Of a DNA stretch of 64,000 nt, positions 1 to 8,635 are shown in pieces; within the stretch, counting starts at the first letter, position 1; every line of letters begins with the position of its first letter. The stretch spans positions 16,227 to 80,226 of the forward strand of contig CAMCUD010000007.1 of the NCBI GenBank assembly GCA_945878865.1. Direction: 5' to 3'. A program made the position numbers and the translations under genes. Under the pieces are notes generated by a model, which saw nothing but the letters and a program-made list of their open reading frames with translations, did not search any database and was not told the origin of the DNA. Source of the DNA: Bifidobacterium breve. GTDB lineage: Bacteria; Actinomycetota; Thermoleophilia; Solirubrobacterales; Solirubrobacteraceae.

Positions 1-156
1 TCGACACGTTCCTTCTCCCCCGCTTTCAGGGCGGTGGTCAGGTCCTGCTTCACCGTGTCGGCCAACGTCATCAGCTCAGGCAAGCATAGAACGCTGATCG
101 GCCGGGTCCGAACCCGCGACTCGCCAGAAACCGGACCGACGTCTATCCTGGACACG

Positions 157-1455
157 ATGGGGAGAACGGAGACACGGATCGGTCTCGCGCCCGTGGCCGC
201 GGATGAGCCCATCCGCGACCGCGAGCAGGACCTGCTCGGACGCACACGACTTGCCGAGCTCATCGCGCTGCAGGCCGTCAGCCCGGCGCCCGACGCCGGC
301 ATGGTGATCGCGGTCACCGGCGCCTGGGGCGTCGGCAAGACCTCACTGCTCAACCTCACCGAAGAGGCGCTGCGCGAGCACAAGAACGCGCTGGCGATCC
401 GCTTCAACCCGTGGCTGAGCTCCGGCGCCGACCTCCTGCCCGCGCGCTTCCTCATGACGCTCGCGCACGAGTTCACGCGGCTGGGCGCGCCGAGCGCCGT
501 CGTCGATGCCGTCACCGGCTACGCGCAGAGCCTCACCGATCACGTGCCCGTCAACGGCAACGGCAACGGGCACGGCCCCGCCCGCGGTGTCGGCGACGTC
601 GTCGCGCAGGTGCAGGCCTCGTCGGTCAGCGGCACCCGCGTGAGCGAGACGCCCCGGGATCGCCTGGCCCGCCACCTGCGCCCGTTCCCCGGCCGGTTCG
701 TCGTGTTCATCGACGACGTCGATCGTCTCGAGGCCGACCAGCTGCGCGCCGTCATCCGCCTCGTCAAGCTCATCGGCGACCTGCCCCGCATCACCTACGT
801 CCTGGCGTTCAGCCGCGAGCGCGTCGAGGCCGCCCTCGGCGCCGGCGCCGATCCGGCGCTCGGCCGCGGCTACATGGAGAAGATCGTCCAGATCGAGCAC
901 CACCTGTCCGCGGGCTCCAGCGACCGGCTGCTCGACATCACGATGGTGGAGCTGCGGGCGTCGCTGCGCGACATCACCGACCTCGAGGACGACGTGCTCG
1001 ACAGCGACGAGCTGCTCACGCCCGGCGTCGAGCAGCTCCTCGGCTCACTGCGCCAGGGCCGGCGCTGGATCAACGCCGCGACCGGTGCCGTGTGGCTGCA
1101 CGGCCACGAGATCGCCGTGGAGGATCTCCTCGCGCTCGAGGCGCTGCGAATCTGCGAGCCCGACGTCCATGCGCGGCTTCCCGAGCTCGCGGCCACCCTG
1201 ACCGGAAGCCGCCCCGGGCGCTTCGAGCGTCCCGCGGCCGCCCCAGGTGCAGAATGGAACACGGTCCAGGCGATGCTCGCGCAGGCCCGCAACCCGGCGG
1301 CGACACGCACGGTCCTCACCGAGCTGTTCCCGGACGCCGCGCCGCTGCTCGACCCCGAGGCGACGGACCGTCCGTGGCGCCCGATCACCCCGCCCGGCGA
1401 CGAGGCGCGCATCGCAGACCCGGCGCTGCTCGCGCTCTACCTGCAGGGCAACTGA
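157..1455 (+). CDS. KAP-family P-loop NTPase
   Basis: Protein of 432 residues. Walker A GAWGVGKTS lies at about residues 55-63, followed by an FNPW motif (83-86) typical of KAP NTPases, and Walker B FVVFIDDVDR at 181-190. KAP proteins are STAND-like ATPases often linked to membrane or defence functions; the substrate here is unknown. Many KAP proteins carry transmembrane segments inserted in the NTPase domain, and I see none here. A Gly/Asn-rich linker sits near residues 131-145. The ATG at 157 was chosen because the upstream 41 codons are low-complexity and lack family features. It ends convergently against a small hypothetical gene. The family call is fairly secure, the function is not. Confidence 0.8.
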   Translation: MGRTETRIGLAPVAADEPIRDREQDLLGRTRLAELIALQAVSPAPDAGMVIAVTGAWGVGKTSLLNLTEEALREHKNALAIRFNPWLSSGADLLPARFLMTLAHEFTRLGAPSAVVDAVTGYAQSLTDHVPVNGNGNGHGPARGVGDVVAQVQASSVSGTRVSETPRDRLARHLRPFPGRFVVFIDDVDRLEADQLRAVIRLVKLIGDLPRITYVLAFSRERVEAALGAGADPALGRGYMEKIVQIEHHLSAGSSDRLLDITMVELRASLRDITDLEDDVLDSDELLTPGVEQLLGSLRQGRRWINAATGAVWLHGHEIAVEDLLALEALRICEPDVHARLPELAATLTGSRPGRFERPAAAPGAEWNTVQAMLAQARNPAATRTVLTELFPDAAPLLDPEATDRPWRPITPPGDEARIADPALLALYLQGN

Positions 1456-1468
1456 GCCGCCGGCTCAG
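1452..1468. terminator. Short inverted repeat between convergent genes
   Basis: Seven-base arms CTGAGCC / GGCTCAG separated by three bases span both convergent stop codons. It could act as a weak bidirectional terminator, but there is no T-run, and facing TGA stops are palindromic by nature. Confidence 0.25.
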
Positions 1469-1710
1469 CGCTGGCGCGTCTTGGTCAGCGGCTCTGCCGA
1501 GTCGGCGTCACGCTTGAACCGGCCGGTCGGGGTGACGAACGTCGCCTCGAGCTCAGGCCCGGACGACTTGTCGACGAGCACCGGGCCGTACTGGCCGTTG
1601 GCGAGGCGCAGCACGTAGGCGTCGCGGGCGGCCGAATAGCGGAACAGCGGACGGCTCAGACGAAGGGTGGTGGTGCTGACCCGGCGGCGCGGGCGGGGAG
1701 TTTCACGCAT
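1465..1710 (-). CDS. Small hypothetical protein
   Basis: 81 residues, basic N-terminus (RPRRRVSTTT) followed by a region that looks structured (YVLRLANGQYGPVLV) and a charged tail. No known domain is recognised. The ATG at 1710 is the only plausible start. Its composition is coding-like and no overlapping candidate competes, but support is limited to the open frame and residue pattern. It converges on the KAP NTPase gene and lies downstream of the MaoC gene on the same strand, about 157 bases away. Confidence 0.55.
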   Translation of the reverse strand: MRETPRPRRRVSTTTLRLSRPLFRYSAARDAYVLRLANGQYGPVLVDKSSGPELEATFVTPTGRFKRDADSAEPLTKTRQR

Positions 1711-1743
1711 GGGGATCGCGGATCACATGGAGGGCAGGGGTCG

Positions 1744-1766
1744 CCCGGCTCCCGGAGGCAGCCGGG
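1744..1766 (-). terminator. Stem-loop downstream of the MaoC operon
   Basis: Seven-base arms CCCGGCT / AGCCGGG flank a nine-base loop, about 100 bases past the stop of the MaoC gene and just upstream of the small hypothetical gene. No U-tract follows. It is a possible GC-rich intrinsic terminator. Confidence 0.3.
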
Positions 1767-1867
1767 CCGCCCAGTGATCATGCCGAACTTCCAGACGACA
1801 GTGTGTCCAAACCGGCCATCCATGTTGCCAAGCCGTGAACATCACCCAGTCGGGTACCGCCCAGCGG

Positions 1868-2260
1868 TCAGTCGGTCGCGATCTCAGCCTCGGCGTTGCG
1901 GATGATCCGGGTCCCGTTCTGTTCCGCATCGGCCTGGATCGTCGCCACGCCGTCGCCCACGGAGACGACCTTCGACGTCACCACGATCTCCTGCTCGGGC
2001 AGCCCCATCCCGCGGAACTGCACCTTCAGCCGCTTCAGCGATTCCGGGCCGCCGCCGGCGTCGGTCTGCGCGCGCGCGACCTGGGCCATCGTGTAAAGCC
2101 CGTGCAGGATCTTTCCGGGAAGCCCAACGCCCTTGGCGAACTCCTCGTCGATGTGGATCGGGTTGAAGTCACCCGACGCGCCCGCGTACCGGTACGTCAG
2201 GAAGCGGTCCGGCGTGACGCGCAGCTCGGGCAGCTCCTGCCCCTCGGTGAACTCGGCCAT
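1868..2260 (-). CDS. MaoC-family (R)-hydroxyacyl dehydratase, HadB-like
   Basis: 130 residues with a single hot-dog fold. The hydratase-2 motif is clear at about residues 27-45 (YAGASGDFNPIHIDEEFAK: Asp and His are the catalytic dyad), followed by ILHGLYTMA. Such proteins dehydrate 3-hydroxyacyl-CoA or -ACP. In mycobacteria HadB pairs with HadA or HadC, the non-catalytic partner. Here the partner gene ends 3 bases upstream in the same operon, so a HadAB-type heterodimer is likely. The stop is followed by about 157 bases with a possible terminator. Confidence 0.88.
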   Translation of the reverse strand: MAEFTEGQELPELRVTPDRFLTYRYAGASGDFNPIHIDEEFAKGVGLPGKILHGLYTMAQVARAQTDAGGGPESLKRLKVQFRGMGLPEQEIVVTSKVVSVGDGVATIQADAEQNGTRIIRNAEAEIATD

Positions 2261-2263
2261 GGC

Positions 2264-2704
2264 TCAGACCCCCCGGACGATGTTGGTCCACTCGCCCACG
2301 CACACGGTCTCGCCGCGCTGGTTGACGGATGTGGTCTCGAAGACGAAGAAGCCCATGCTCGCCCGCTCGGAGATGTCCTTCACCGAGGCGGTCGTCGTGA
2401 TCTCGTCACCGGCGACGACCGGCGCGCTCCACACGAACTCCTGCCCGCCGTGGACCATCATCGCGAAGTTGATCCCGACCTCGGGGTCGAACAGCGCGGG
2501 GATCACGGCCGGCGACTTGTAGACGACGGCGAACATCGGCGGCGCGACGACGTCGGCGTACCCGGCCGCGCGCGCCGCCTCCGGGTCGAGGTGGACCGGG
2601 TTGGTCTCCCCGACGGCGGACGCGTATTCCTTGATCTTCTCGCGGCCGACGGCGTAGGTCGTCGGCGCGTACGTCTTGCCGATGGCAGAGGTCGAGACAG
2701 GCAT
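2264..2704 (-). CDS. MaoC-like dehydratase N-terminal domain protein, HadA-like
   Basis: 146 residues matching the FAS1-type dehydratase domain (NPVHLDPEAARAAGYADVV near residue 35, then an APPMFAVVY stretch). It lacks the full Asp/His dyad of the downstream partner, as HadA/HadC proteins do, and would supply the acyl-binding half of the heterodimer. The ATG at 2704 is chosen because the open frame upstream overlaps the NADH dehydrogenase gene and reads as low-complexity Arg/Ala. The spacing is 14 bases after the NDH-2 gene and 3 bases before the HadB-like gene, so the three probably form one operon. Confidence 0.85.
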   Translation of the reverse strand: MPVSTSAIGKTYAPTTYAVGREKIKEYASAVGETNPVHLDPEAARAAGYADVVAPPMFAVVYKSPAVIPALFDPEVGINFAMMVHGGQEFVWSAPVVAGDEITTTASVKDISERASMGFFVFETTSVNQRGETVCVGEWTNIVRGV

Positions 2705-2718
2705 CGCCCGGAGCGTAC

Positions 2719-4065
2719 CTACCCGCCGACGGGCGGGGCGGTGCGCGGCTGGCCCTCCGTCGAGCCCGGCTTCGGCGGCGCGGGCGGCAGCGCTTCGGCG
2801 TGCCCGAGCTGGCCGAGCTCCGCGGTGTCGCGTCCGAACATCAGCCCGATGTTCCAGTCGACGAGCAGCCGCGCGCGCCGGCCCCATCCGGGCATGAGCG
2901 CCAGGTGGTACGTGCGCGCCAACCACCATGCGACCCGGCCGCGCCAGCGCAGGCCGACCGTGGATGCGACAGCCTTGCCCCGCCCCATGTCGACGAACAC
3001 GCCGAGCGTGCGGTAGCGAAACGGCCGCCGGCTGCCGACACCGATCGCCGCGGCCACGTTGTCGGCCACGACCTTGCCCTCGCGCGTGGCGTGCTGGGCG
3101 GTGGGCGGCGCGGCCTCCTTGCGATGCTTCGCCGGGTCGGGCACGCCGGCGGCGTCGCCGATCGCCCAGACGTCGTCGCGGCCGGCGACCTGCAGGTACT
3201 TGTCGGTGGACAGGCGGCCACGGTCGTCGAGCGGCAGGCCGAACTGCGCGAGCACCGGGTGCGGGCGCACGCCGGCGGTCCACACCACCGTCCGCGTGGG
3301 GATCTCCTCCCCGTCGGACAGCCGCGCCGTGTCCTCGGTGACCTCCTGCAGCGTCGTCGACGTGCGGATGTCGATCCCGCGGCTGCGCAGCTCGCGCGTG
3401 GCGAACTCGGCCAGCTGCGGCTTGATCTCAGGCATGACGCGATCGGCGGCGTCGACGAGCATCCAGCGCATGCCCGACACGCGGCAGCGCGGGTAGCGTT
3501 CGATGACGTCGACGGCGAAGTCCTGGAGCTCGGCGAGACCCTCGAGCCCGGCGTAGCCCGCGCCGACGAACACGAACGACAGGTACTTCGCGCGCTCGGC
3601 CGCGTCGTCGATCGTCTCGGCGATCTCGAAGTTCTGCAGCACGCGGTTGCGCAGCGAGATCGCCTCGGGCAGCGACTTGAACCCGACGGCATGCTCGGCC
3701 AACCCGGGGATCGGCAGGGTGCGGCTGACGCTTCCGATCGCGACGATGAGGTGGTCGTAGCTCATCTCGCGCACGTCGCCGTGCAGCGTCCGCATGCGGA
3801 TCTTCTTCGCGTCGGGGTCGGCGCCGAGCACCCGCCCGACGCGCAGGTCCACGCGGTCGGAGAGCTGCTCGCGCAGCGGCACCACGACGTGGCGCGGCTC
3901 CAGCGTGCCCGCCGCCGCGCCGGGCAGCAGCGGCGTGTAGAGCATGAAGTTCGTCTCGTTGATGAGCGTGATGCGCGCGCTCTGCGGGGGGAGCTTGCGG
4001 CAGAGGCGCTGGGCGGCCTGTAGGCCGCCGAAGCCTCCGCCGGCGATGACGACGTGCCAGGCCAT
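2719..4065 (-). CDS. Type II NADH:quinone oxidoreductase-like FAD protein
   Basis: 448 residues. The N-terminal FAD motif VIAGGGFGGLQAAQ (about 5-18) and a second Rossmann motif FVFVGAGYAGLEG (about 165-178, NADH site) mark a two-dinucleotide-binding flavoprotein. WAIGDAAGVPD near residue 300 is the second FAD contact. Length and order fit NDH-2, a single-subunit, non-proton-pumping respiratory dehydrogenase on the cytoplasmic membrane face. The C-terminal 90 residues contain the amphipathic, Arg/Trp-rich stretch expected for membrane association and end in a Pro-rich tail. It appears to be first in the operon with the two dehydratase genes; why they are coupled is not evident. Confidence 0.85.
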   Translation of the reverse strand: MAWHVVIAGGGFGGLQAAQRLCRKLPPQSARITLINETNFMLYTPLLPGAAAGTLEPRHVVVPLREQLSDRVDLRVGRVLGADPDAKKIRMRTLHGDVREMSYDHLIVAIGSVSRTLPIPGLAEHAVGFKSLPEAISLRNRVLQNFEIAETIDDAAERAKYLSFVFVGAGYAGLEGLAELQDFAVDVIERYPRCRVSGMRWMLVDAADRVMPEIKPQLAEFATRELRSRGIDIRTSTTLQEVTEDTARLSDGEEIPTRTVVWTAGVRPHPVLAQFGLPLDDRGRLSTDKYLQVAGRDDVWAIGDAAGVPDPAKHRKEAAPPTAQHATREGKVVADNVAAAIGVGSRRPFRYRTLGVFVDMGRGKAVASTVGLRWRGRVAWWLARTYHLALMPGWGRRARLLVDWNIGLMFGRDTAELGQLGHAEALPPAPPKPGSTEGQPRTAPPVGG

Positions 4066-4111
4066 GCGGTGAACGTACTGCCCGAGCCGCCTTGAGGCGA
4101 ACCGAACGACG

Positions 4112-5020
4112 TCAGCCCTTGGGGCGGGCCCACTCCGGCGCCATCACACGGCGACCCCGGCCCCGCAGCCCGAGCCCGTGGCCGACCATCCCGACGGCCT
4201 GGCGGGCCAGCGGCAGCGACCGCCTGCGCAGCGCCCCGCGCGCTGCGACGCCGGCGGCGCTCCAGTTGCGTCCTGAGACATGCTCGCCGTAGGCCATCCA
4301 CGTCTCCATCCCACCGGTGTCCACGACGAGACCCGTTGCCGCCAGCACGCGCGCGGCGAGCAGCGGCAGCTCGGCGCGGCCGGAGATCGCGGCGTCGGCG
4401 TGCATGTTCGCGCCGTGGTGCACGTACGCAAGAACCGGGTGCGTGACCACCGCCGGCGCGCCCCGGGCCGCGAGCCGGATCCAGAGGAGCCAGTCGGCGA
4501 AGTGCGCGAGATCCTCGTCGAACCGGCCGAGCTCACGGACCACTGTCGCGCGCGCGAGCACGTTGCTGGCCCCGGCCGGTACCGGATTCTCGACGAGCAG
4601 CGCATCCAGCAGCCCGGCGGCGTCGTCGGGCGCCGGCATGTGGGCGATCTCCGCGCCGGCGTCATCGACGACCAGCGCGCCGCCGAACACCCAGTCGGCG
4701 TCGGCGCGGGCCGCGGCATCCAGCTGGTCCCGCAGCTTGCGCGGGTGCCAGAGGTCGTCGTCGTCGAGGAAGGCGATCCACTCGCCAGTTGCCGCATCGA
4801 TTCCGGCGTTCCGGGCGCCCGCCACGCCCCGCGAGGTCTCGTGCCGGACGACGCGGACCCTCGGGTCGTCGGCGAGCGCCGGTACCACCGGCTCGGACGA
4901 CCCGTCGTCAACGACGATCACCTGCACTGGCACCTCCTCTTGCGCCAGCGCCGTGGCCACCGCCGCGTGTGCGTACTGGAGCCGGTCGCGGGTCGGGATG
5001 ACGACGGTCACGAGCGTCAT
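4112..5020 (-). CDS. Glycosyltransferase family 2
   Basis: 302 residues, GT-A fold. VTVVIPTRDR opens the protein, VIVVDDGSSEP follows at about 30-40, and FLDDDDLWHPRKL carries the metal/nucleotide-binding DXD. It would transfer a sugar from a nucleotide donor to a growing glycan at the membrane. The ATG at 5020 is chosen because the 34 upstream codons are Arg-rich and overlap the divergent methyltransferase promoter region. It closely resembles the GT2 at 55934, which shares the GV..ARN and FLDDDD-WHPRKL motifs, so two paralogues sit at opposite ends of the glycan region. Confidence 0.88.
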   Translation of the reverse strand: MTLVTVVIPTRDRLQYAHAAVATALAQEEVPVQVIVVDDGSSEPVVPALADDPRVRVVRHETSRGVAGARNAGIDAATGEWIAFLDDDDLWHPRKLRDQLDAAARADADWVFGGALVVDDAGAEIAHMPAPDDAAGLLDALLVENPVPAGASNVLARATVVRELGRFDEDLAHFADWLLWIRLAARGAPAVVTHPVLAYVHHGANMHADAAISGRAELPLLAARVLAATGLVVDTGGMETWMAYGEHVSGRNWSAAGVAARGALRRRSLPLARQAVGMVGHGLGLRGRGRRVMAPEWARPKG

Positions 5021-5088
5021 GTCCCAAGTGTCGACCACGAGGCGGCGCACGTTCCGCCGCTGTCGGCGGAACGACGTACGCTTGCGTT

Positions 5089-5877
5089 GTGCGCGACGCA
5101 TCCCGGCCCTCGGACATCGCACGTGCTCTCGGCCGGCGCGCGCGTCGTTCGGCGGTGCACGCAGCGCGCGTCACCTACGGGCAGGGCGCCCGCCTCCAAG
5201 TCCCCTACCGGCGCACGCCGACGAGCGAGTACTTCGGCTTCGACCGCGGGACGCCCGTCGACCGCCACTACATCGAAGCGTTCCTCTCGCGCTTCGGCAG
5301 CAGCGAGGGCTACGCGACCGGCGCGATCCGCGGGCGCGTGCTCGAGATCGGCGGCCGGGAGTACGTCGACCACTTCGGCGGTTCCGAACCCGGGCCCGGC
5401 GCGGTGACACGAGTCGACGTGCTCCACGCCAACGACGCGAACCCCGAAGCGACGATCGTCGGCAGCCTCGAGGACCCGGCATGCCTGCCGGCGAACACCT
5501 ACGACTGCATCATCTGCACCCAGACGCTGCACGTCATCTACGACTTCCGCGCCGCGCTTCGCTCTATGCACGCAGCGCTCGCCGAAGGCGGCGTCCTGCT
5601 GCTCACGGTCCCGGGCATCACGCGCAGCTGCACGCCCGACCGGGATGAATGGGGCGACTGGTGGCGGTTCACCGGATCGTCGGTGCGGCGCCTGCTCGAG
5701 GAGACCTTCCGCGCCGAGGACGTGTTCGTCGAGAGTTACGGCAACGTGCTGAGCGCCGTCTCCTTCCTGCATGGGCTCGCAGCCGAGGAGATGCGCGCGT
5801 CGGAACTCGCCGCGCGCGACATCGACTTCGAGGTCATCATCGCCGCCCGGGCGATCAAGCGGACTGAGGCGGCCTGA
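5089..5877 (+). CDS. Class I SAM-dependent methyltransferase
   Basis: 262 residues. Motif I is RVLEIGGREYVDHFGG at about 80-95; TYDCIICTQTLHVIYDF and AALAEGGVLLLTVPG correspond to motifs IV and post-IV of the Methyltransf_11/25 type. It starts with GTG. As first gene of a tight operon with a polysaccharide deacetylase, a glycosyltransferase and an ABC glycan exporter, it probably methylates or caps a sugar of the exported glycan. In ABC-dependent O-antigen systems, terminal methylation can define chain length, which fits the C-terminal domain of the ATPase at 8636. The substrate is inferred. Confidence 0.82.
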   Translation: MRDASRPSDIARALGRRARRSAVHAARVTYGQGARLQVPYRRTPTSEYFGFDRGTPVDRHYIEAFLSRFGSSEGYATGAIRGRVLEIGGREYVDHFGGSEPGPGAVTRVDVLHANDANPEATIVGSLEDPACLPANTYDCIICTQTLHVIYDFRAALRSMHAALAEGGVLLLTVPGITRSCTPDRDEWGDWWRFTGSSVRRLLEETFRAEDVFVESYGNVLSAVSFLHGLAAEEMRASELAARDIDFEVIIAARAIKRTEAA

Positions 5878-5879
5878 CG

Positions 5880-6860
5880 TTGCGCGCACTCCGCGGCGCG
5901 ATCACGGCGCTCATCCGGTTCGCGGCGTGGTGCGCCGACATCCTTGCCCGCTGGCGTCCGGGCCGCACGGGGTTCGTCCTCGTGTACCACGGCGTCAGCC
6001 CGAAGCCCGTCCAGGGTCAGCGGCTCTCCACGCCGCAGCCCAGCGCGGAGGTCGAGGAGCAGATCGCGCACATCGCCCGCCGGTATCGCATCGTCACTGC
6101 CTCGGAGCTTCCCCAGGCCGTACGATCCCGCCGTCTCGGCGCCAGGATCCCGGTCGCGTTGACCTTCGACGACGATCTCCGCTCGCATCTCGAGGTCACC
6201 GCGCCCATCCTGCGACGTCATCGGGCCACCGCGACGTTCTTCCTGACGGGCAGTTCTCTCGAGCGCCCGTACCGCTTCTGGTGGCAGCGGCTCGAAGCGG
6301 CCATGGACGGCGGAGTCCAGACCGACGATCTCCTCCGGCGGTTTGACATCGCGCCGCGCGCGCTGGCGGCCAACCCCTACGCCGTCGGCAAGACGGTGGA
6401 GGCCATGCCGCCCGAGCGGCGAGAGCGTTTCAGCACCGGCCTCGCGGAGCTGCTCGGCCCTGACCCGGAGGGTGAGGGCCTGCGCGTCGCCGACGTCCGC
6501 GCGCTGCTCGATCACGGCTTCGAGATCGGCTTTCATACCGCCGCGCATCATCCTCTGAGCTTCCTCGACGACGACGACCTCGCCGAGGCCATGCGGGTCG
6601 GGCACGAGGCCCTTGAGGCCGCATGCGGCGCGCCGGTCACGCTGATCGCGTATCCCCACGGCGCGACGAGCCCGCGGGTGGCAGCCGCCGCGCAGGACGC
6701 GGGGTTCACGCTGGGCTTCACGCTCGAGCCGGATCCCGTGCTCCTGAGCTCGGCGCCGCTGATGCTCGGGCGCAACGACTTCTGGGGCGTGCGCTCACCG
6801 TTCTTCGAGGTCAAGACGGCGATTCTCGCCCTGCGCCGCAACCCGCCGAACCCCACGTGA
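5880..6860 (+). CDS. Polysaccharide deacetylase (NodB/CE4-like)
   Basis: 326 residues, TTG start two bases after the preceding stop. NodB motif 1 is LTFDDDLRSH (about 97-106), with metal-binding and catalytic Asp present. Motif 2 is GFHTAAHHPLSFLDDDDL with both His residues, and AYPHGATSPRV corresponds to a later motif. There is an insert of about 70 residues between motifs 1 and 2, as in membrane-glycan deacetylases. I see no clear signal peptide, so a cytoplasmic, lipid-linked substrate is possible. Position in the ABC-exporter operon suggests N-deacetylation of the exported glycan or its precursor. Confidence 0.85.
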   Translation: MRALRGAITALIRFAAWCADILARWRPGRTGFVLVYHGVSPKPVQGQRLSTPQPSAEVEEQIAHIARRYRIVTASELPQAVRSRRLGARIPVALTFDDDLRSHLEVTAPILRRHRATATFFLTGSSLERPYRFWWQRLEAAMDGGVQTDDLLRRFDIAPRALAANPYAVGKTVEAMPPERRERFSTGLAELLGPDPEGEGLRVADVRALLDHGFEIGFHTAAHHPLSFLDDDDLAEAMRVGHEALEAACGAPVTLIAYPHGATSPRVAAAAQDAGFTLGFTLEPDPVLLSSAPLMLGRNDFWGVRSPFFEVKTAILALRRNPPNPT

Positions 6861-7807
6861 CGGTCCCGACGGTCAGCGTGGTGATGGCCACCTACAACCG
6901 CTGCGCCTTCCTTCCCCGCGTCCTCGACGCGCTCCTCGCAGACCCGGGTGTCACGGAGCTCGTCGTCGTCGTTGACGGCTGCCGCGACGGCTCGCTGGAG
7001 CTGCTCGAGCGGGTGCGGCGCGATGATCCCAGGGTGGTCGCGCATTGGCAGCAGAACGCCGGCGCCAGCCTGGCACAGCAGCGTGGCATCGAGCTGGCCA
7101 CCGGCGACGTCGTCCTGATGTTCGACGACGACCAGATCGCTGGGCCGGGGCTCGCCAGCGGCCACGCCCAACACCATGCCGACAGGTCCGGGCTCGTCGT
7201 CGTCGGCTACGTGCCTCCCCCGCCGCTGGAACCCGACGCGACCTTCGTCCAACGGGACTACGTGACGGCTTACGCCGAGGACTGCCGCAGGTTCGAGGCC
7301 GGTGCCCCCGTTCTCGAACAGCTCTGGGGCGGCAACCTCTCGCTGCGGCGCGAGGACATGCTCCGCGTCGGCTGGGCCAGCAACCGCTTCCCGCACCGCT
7401 ACCACTACGACTGGGACTTCGGTCTGCGCTGCATCGAGGCCGGGCTCACGGGGGTCTACGACGGGTCGCTCACTGCGCTGCACGAGTACCACCGCACTCC
7501 GGCGCAGTTCCGGCGCGAGGCCCGGGAACAGGGGCGCGCACTGCGCCTGCTCGCCGACCTGCACCCGGGCTTGACGGACTCGACGCGCTACCACCACCGC
7601 GGCCGCATCATCGGGCGCATACAGCGGTTGGCCCGGCGGCCGCGCGCCAGTGAGCTGATTGCCCGCGCGCTCGTCGCCGCGGCGGCGACGTTGCACCGCC
7701 TGCATCGTTACGGGCTCGAGGCGCTCGCGGGCAACCTGCTCTGGTACGTCGAAGCGCAGCGCGGCGCCATCGAGGAACACGGGCGCTTGACCGGTGGCCG
7801 GCGATGA
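6857..7807 (+). CDS. Glycosyltransferase family 2
   Basis: 316 residues. VSVVMATYNR, LVVVVDGCRDGS and VVLMFDDDQIA give the nucleotide-binding and DXD motifs of a GT-A enzyme. LWGGNLSLRRED (about 155-166) and YHYDWDFGLRCIEAG are the acceptor-side motifs common in GT2 rhamnosyl/galactosyl transferases. The GTG start overlaps the previous stop as GTGA, implying translational coupling; its own stop overlaps the permease start as ATGA. Likely adds a sugar to the glycan exported by the downstream transporter. Donor and acceptor are unknown. Confidence 0.87.
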   Translation: MTVPTVSVVMATYNRCAFLPRVLDALLADPGVTELVVVVDGCRDGSLELLERVRRDDPRVVAHWQQNAGASLAQQRGIELATGDVVLMFDDDQIAGPGLASGHAQHHADRSGLVVVGYVPPPPLEPDATFVQRDYVTAYAEDCRRFEAGAPVLEQLWGGNLSLRREDMLRVGWASNRFPHRYHYDWDFGLRCIEAGLTGVYDGSLTALHEYHRTPAQFRREAREQGRALRLLADLHPGLTDSTRYHHRGRIIGRIQRLARRPRASELIARALVAAAATLHRLHRYGLEALAGNLLWYVEAQRGAIEEHGRLTGGRR

Positions 7808-8634
7808 GCGCGCAGGCGCAGTGGCGCGAGATCGTCCCCGCTCGCGGGCTCCTCCGCGGCTTCAAGGCGCGCGAGGTGTGGGAGGACCGGCGGGTGGTCT
7901 CGGCCCTCGTCCGCCGGGAGATCATGAGCAGCCACAAGCAGTCGCTCATCGGCGTGCTGTGGATCGTGCTGCGGCCTCTCCTGGGCACTGTCGTCTTCAC
8001 CGCGGTCTTCGGCCAGCTGGCGGGCCTCGATTCCGACGGCCTGCCGTACGCCGTCTTCGCGTTATCCGGACTCCTCGTCTGGAACTTCGTCTCGGCGGCA
8101 AGCCTCGGCGCGGCCGGCAGCATCGTCAACGAGGCCGACCTCGTGACCAAGGTCTACTTCCCGCCGATCCTCGCGCCGATCGCCGCAGCCGTGACGCCCC
8201 TCGTCGACGCGGTCGTCACCCTTGTGGCGCTCGCCGTCGTGCTCGTCATCTACGGCGTGGCACCCGGGGTCCAGATCGTCACGTTCCCGCTCTGGATCGC
8301 CGGAGCGCTCGTCTTCGCCCTTGGGCCGGGGTTGTGGTTCTGTGCCCTGAATGTGAAGTACCGCGACGCCGCGCCGATCTTCGGCCTGCTCGTGCAGCTG
8401 TGGCTCTTCATCAGCCCCGTCGTGTTCGCCAGCTCCGCGGTCGACGGGACCGCACGGGTGCTGCTCGCCCTCAATCCGGTCTGCGGGCTACTCGACGGCG
8501 CGCGCTGGGCGCTCGTCGACGCCCCCGCCCCACCCCCCGTCGACCTCCTCGGCGCGCTCACCGCGGCGATCCTCGTCCTGATCGGCTTCCTGGTGTTCGT
8601 ACGCTCGCAGCGGGCGTTCGTGGACGTGGTCTGA
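7804..8634 (+). CDS. ABC-2 type polysaccharide export permease (Wzm/TagG-like)
   Basis: 276 residues with six hydrophobic segments (about 45-65, 80-105, 120-150, 155-185, 195-215, 245-265). LVRREIMSSHKQSLIGVLWIV at the N-terminal end is the signature of O-antigen/teichoic-acid export permeases, and the NVKYRDAAPIFGLLVQLW segment matches the family. It forms a channel with the ATPase at 8636 to export an undecaprenyl-linked glycan. Overlap with the upstream GT2 and a one-base gap to the ATPase show one operon. Confidence 0.92.
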   Translation: MSAQAQWREIVPARGLLRGFKAREVWEDRRVVSALVRREIMSSHKQSLIGVLWIVLRPLLGTVVFTAVFGQLAGLDSDGLPYAVFALSGLLVWNFVSAASLGAAGSIVNEADLVTKVYFPPILAPIAAAVTPLVDAVVTLVALAVVLVIYGVAPGVQIVTFPLWIAGALVFALGPGLWFCALNVKYRDAAPIFGLLVQLWLFISPVVFASSAVDGTARVLLALNPVCGLLDGARWALVDAPAPPPVDLLGALTAAILVLIGFLVFVRSQRAFVDVV

Positions 8635-8635
8635 C

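Noticed and set aside
5021..5030. CTTGGG hexamer upstream of four glycan genes (near 5025, 12196, 46210 and 55896) as a shared regulatory box
   Set aside because: Distance to the start codon varies from 2 to 34 bases, and the flanks do not align; chance occurrence is likely.
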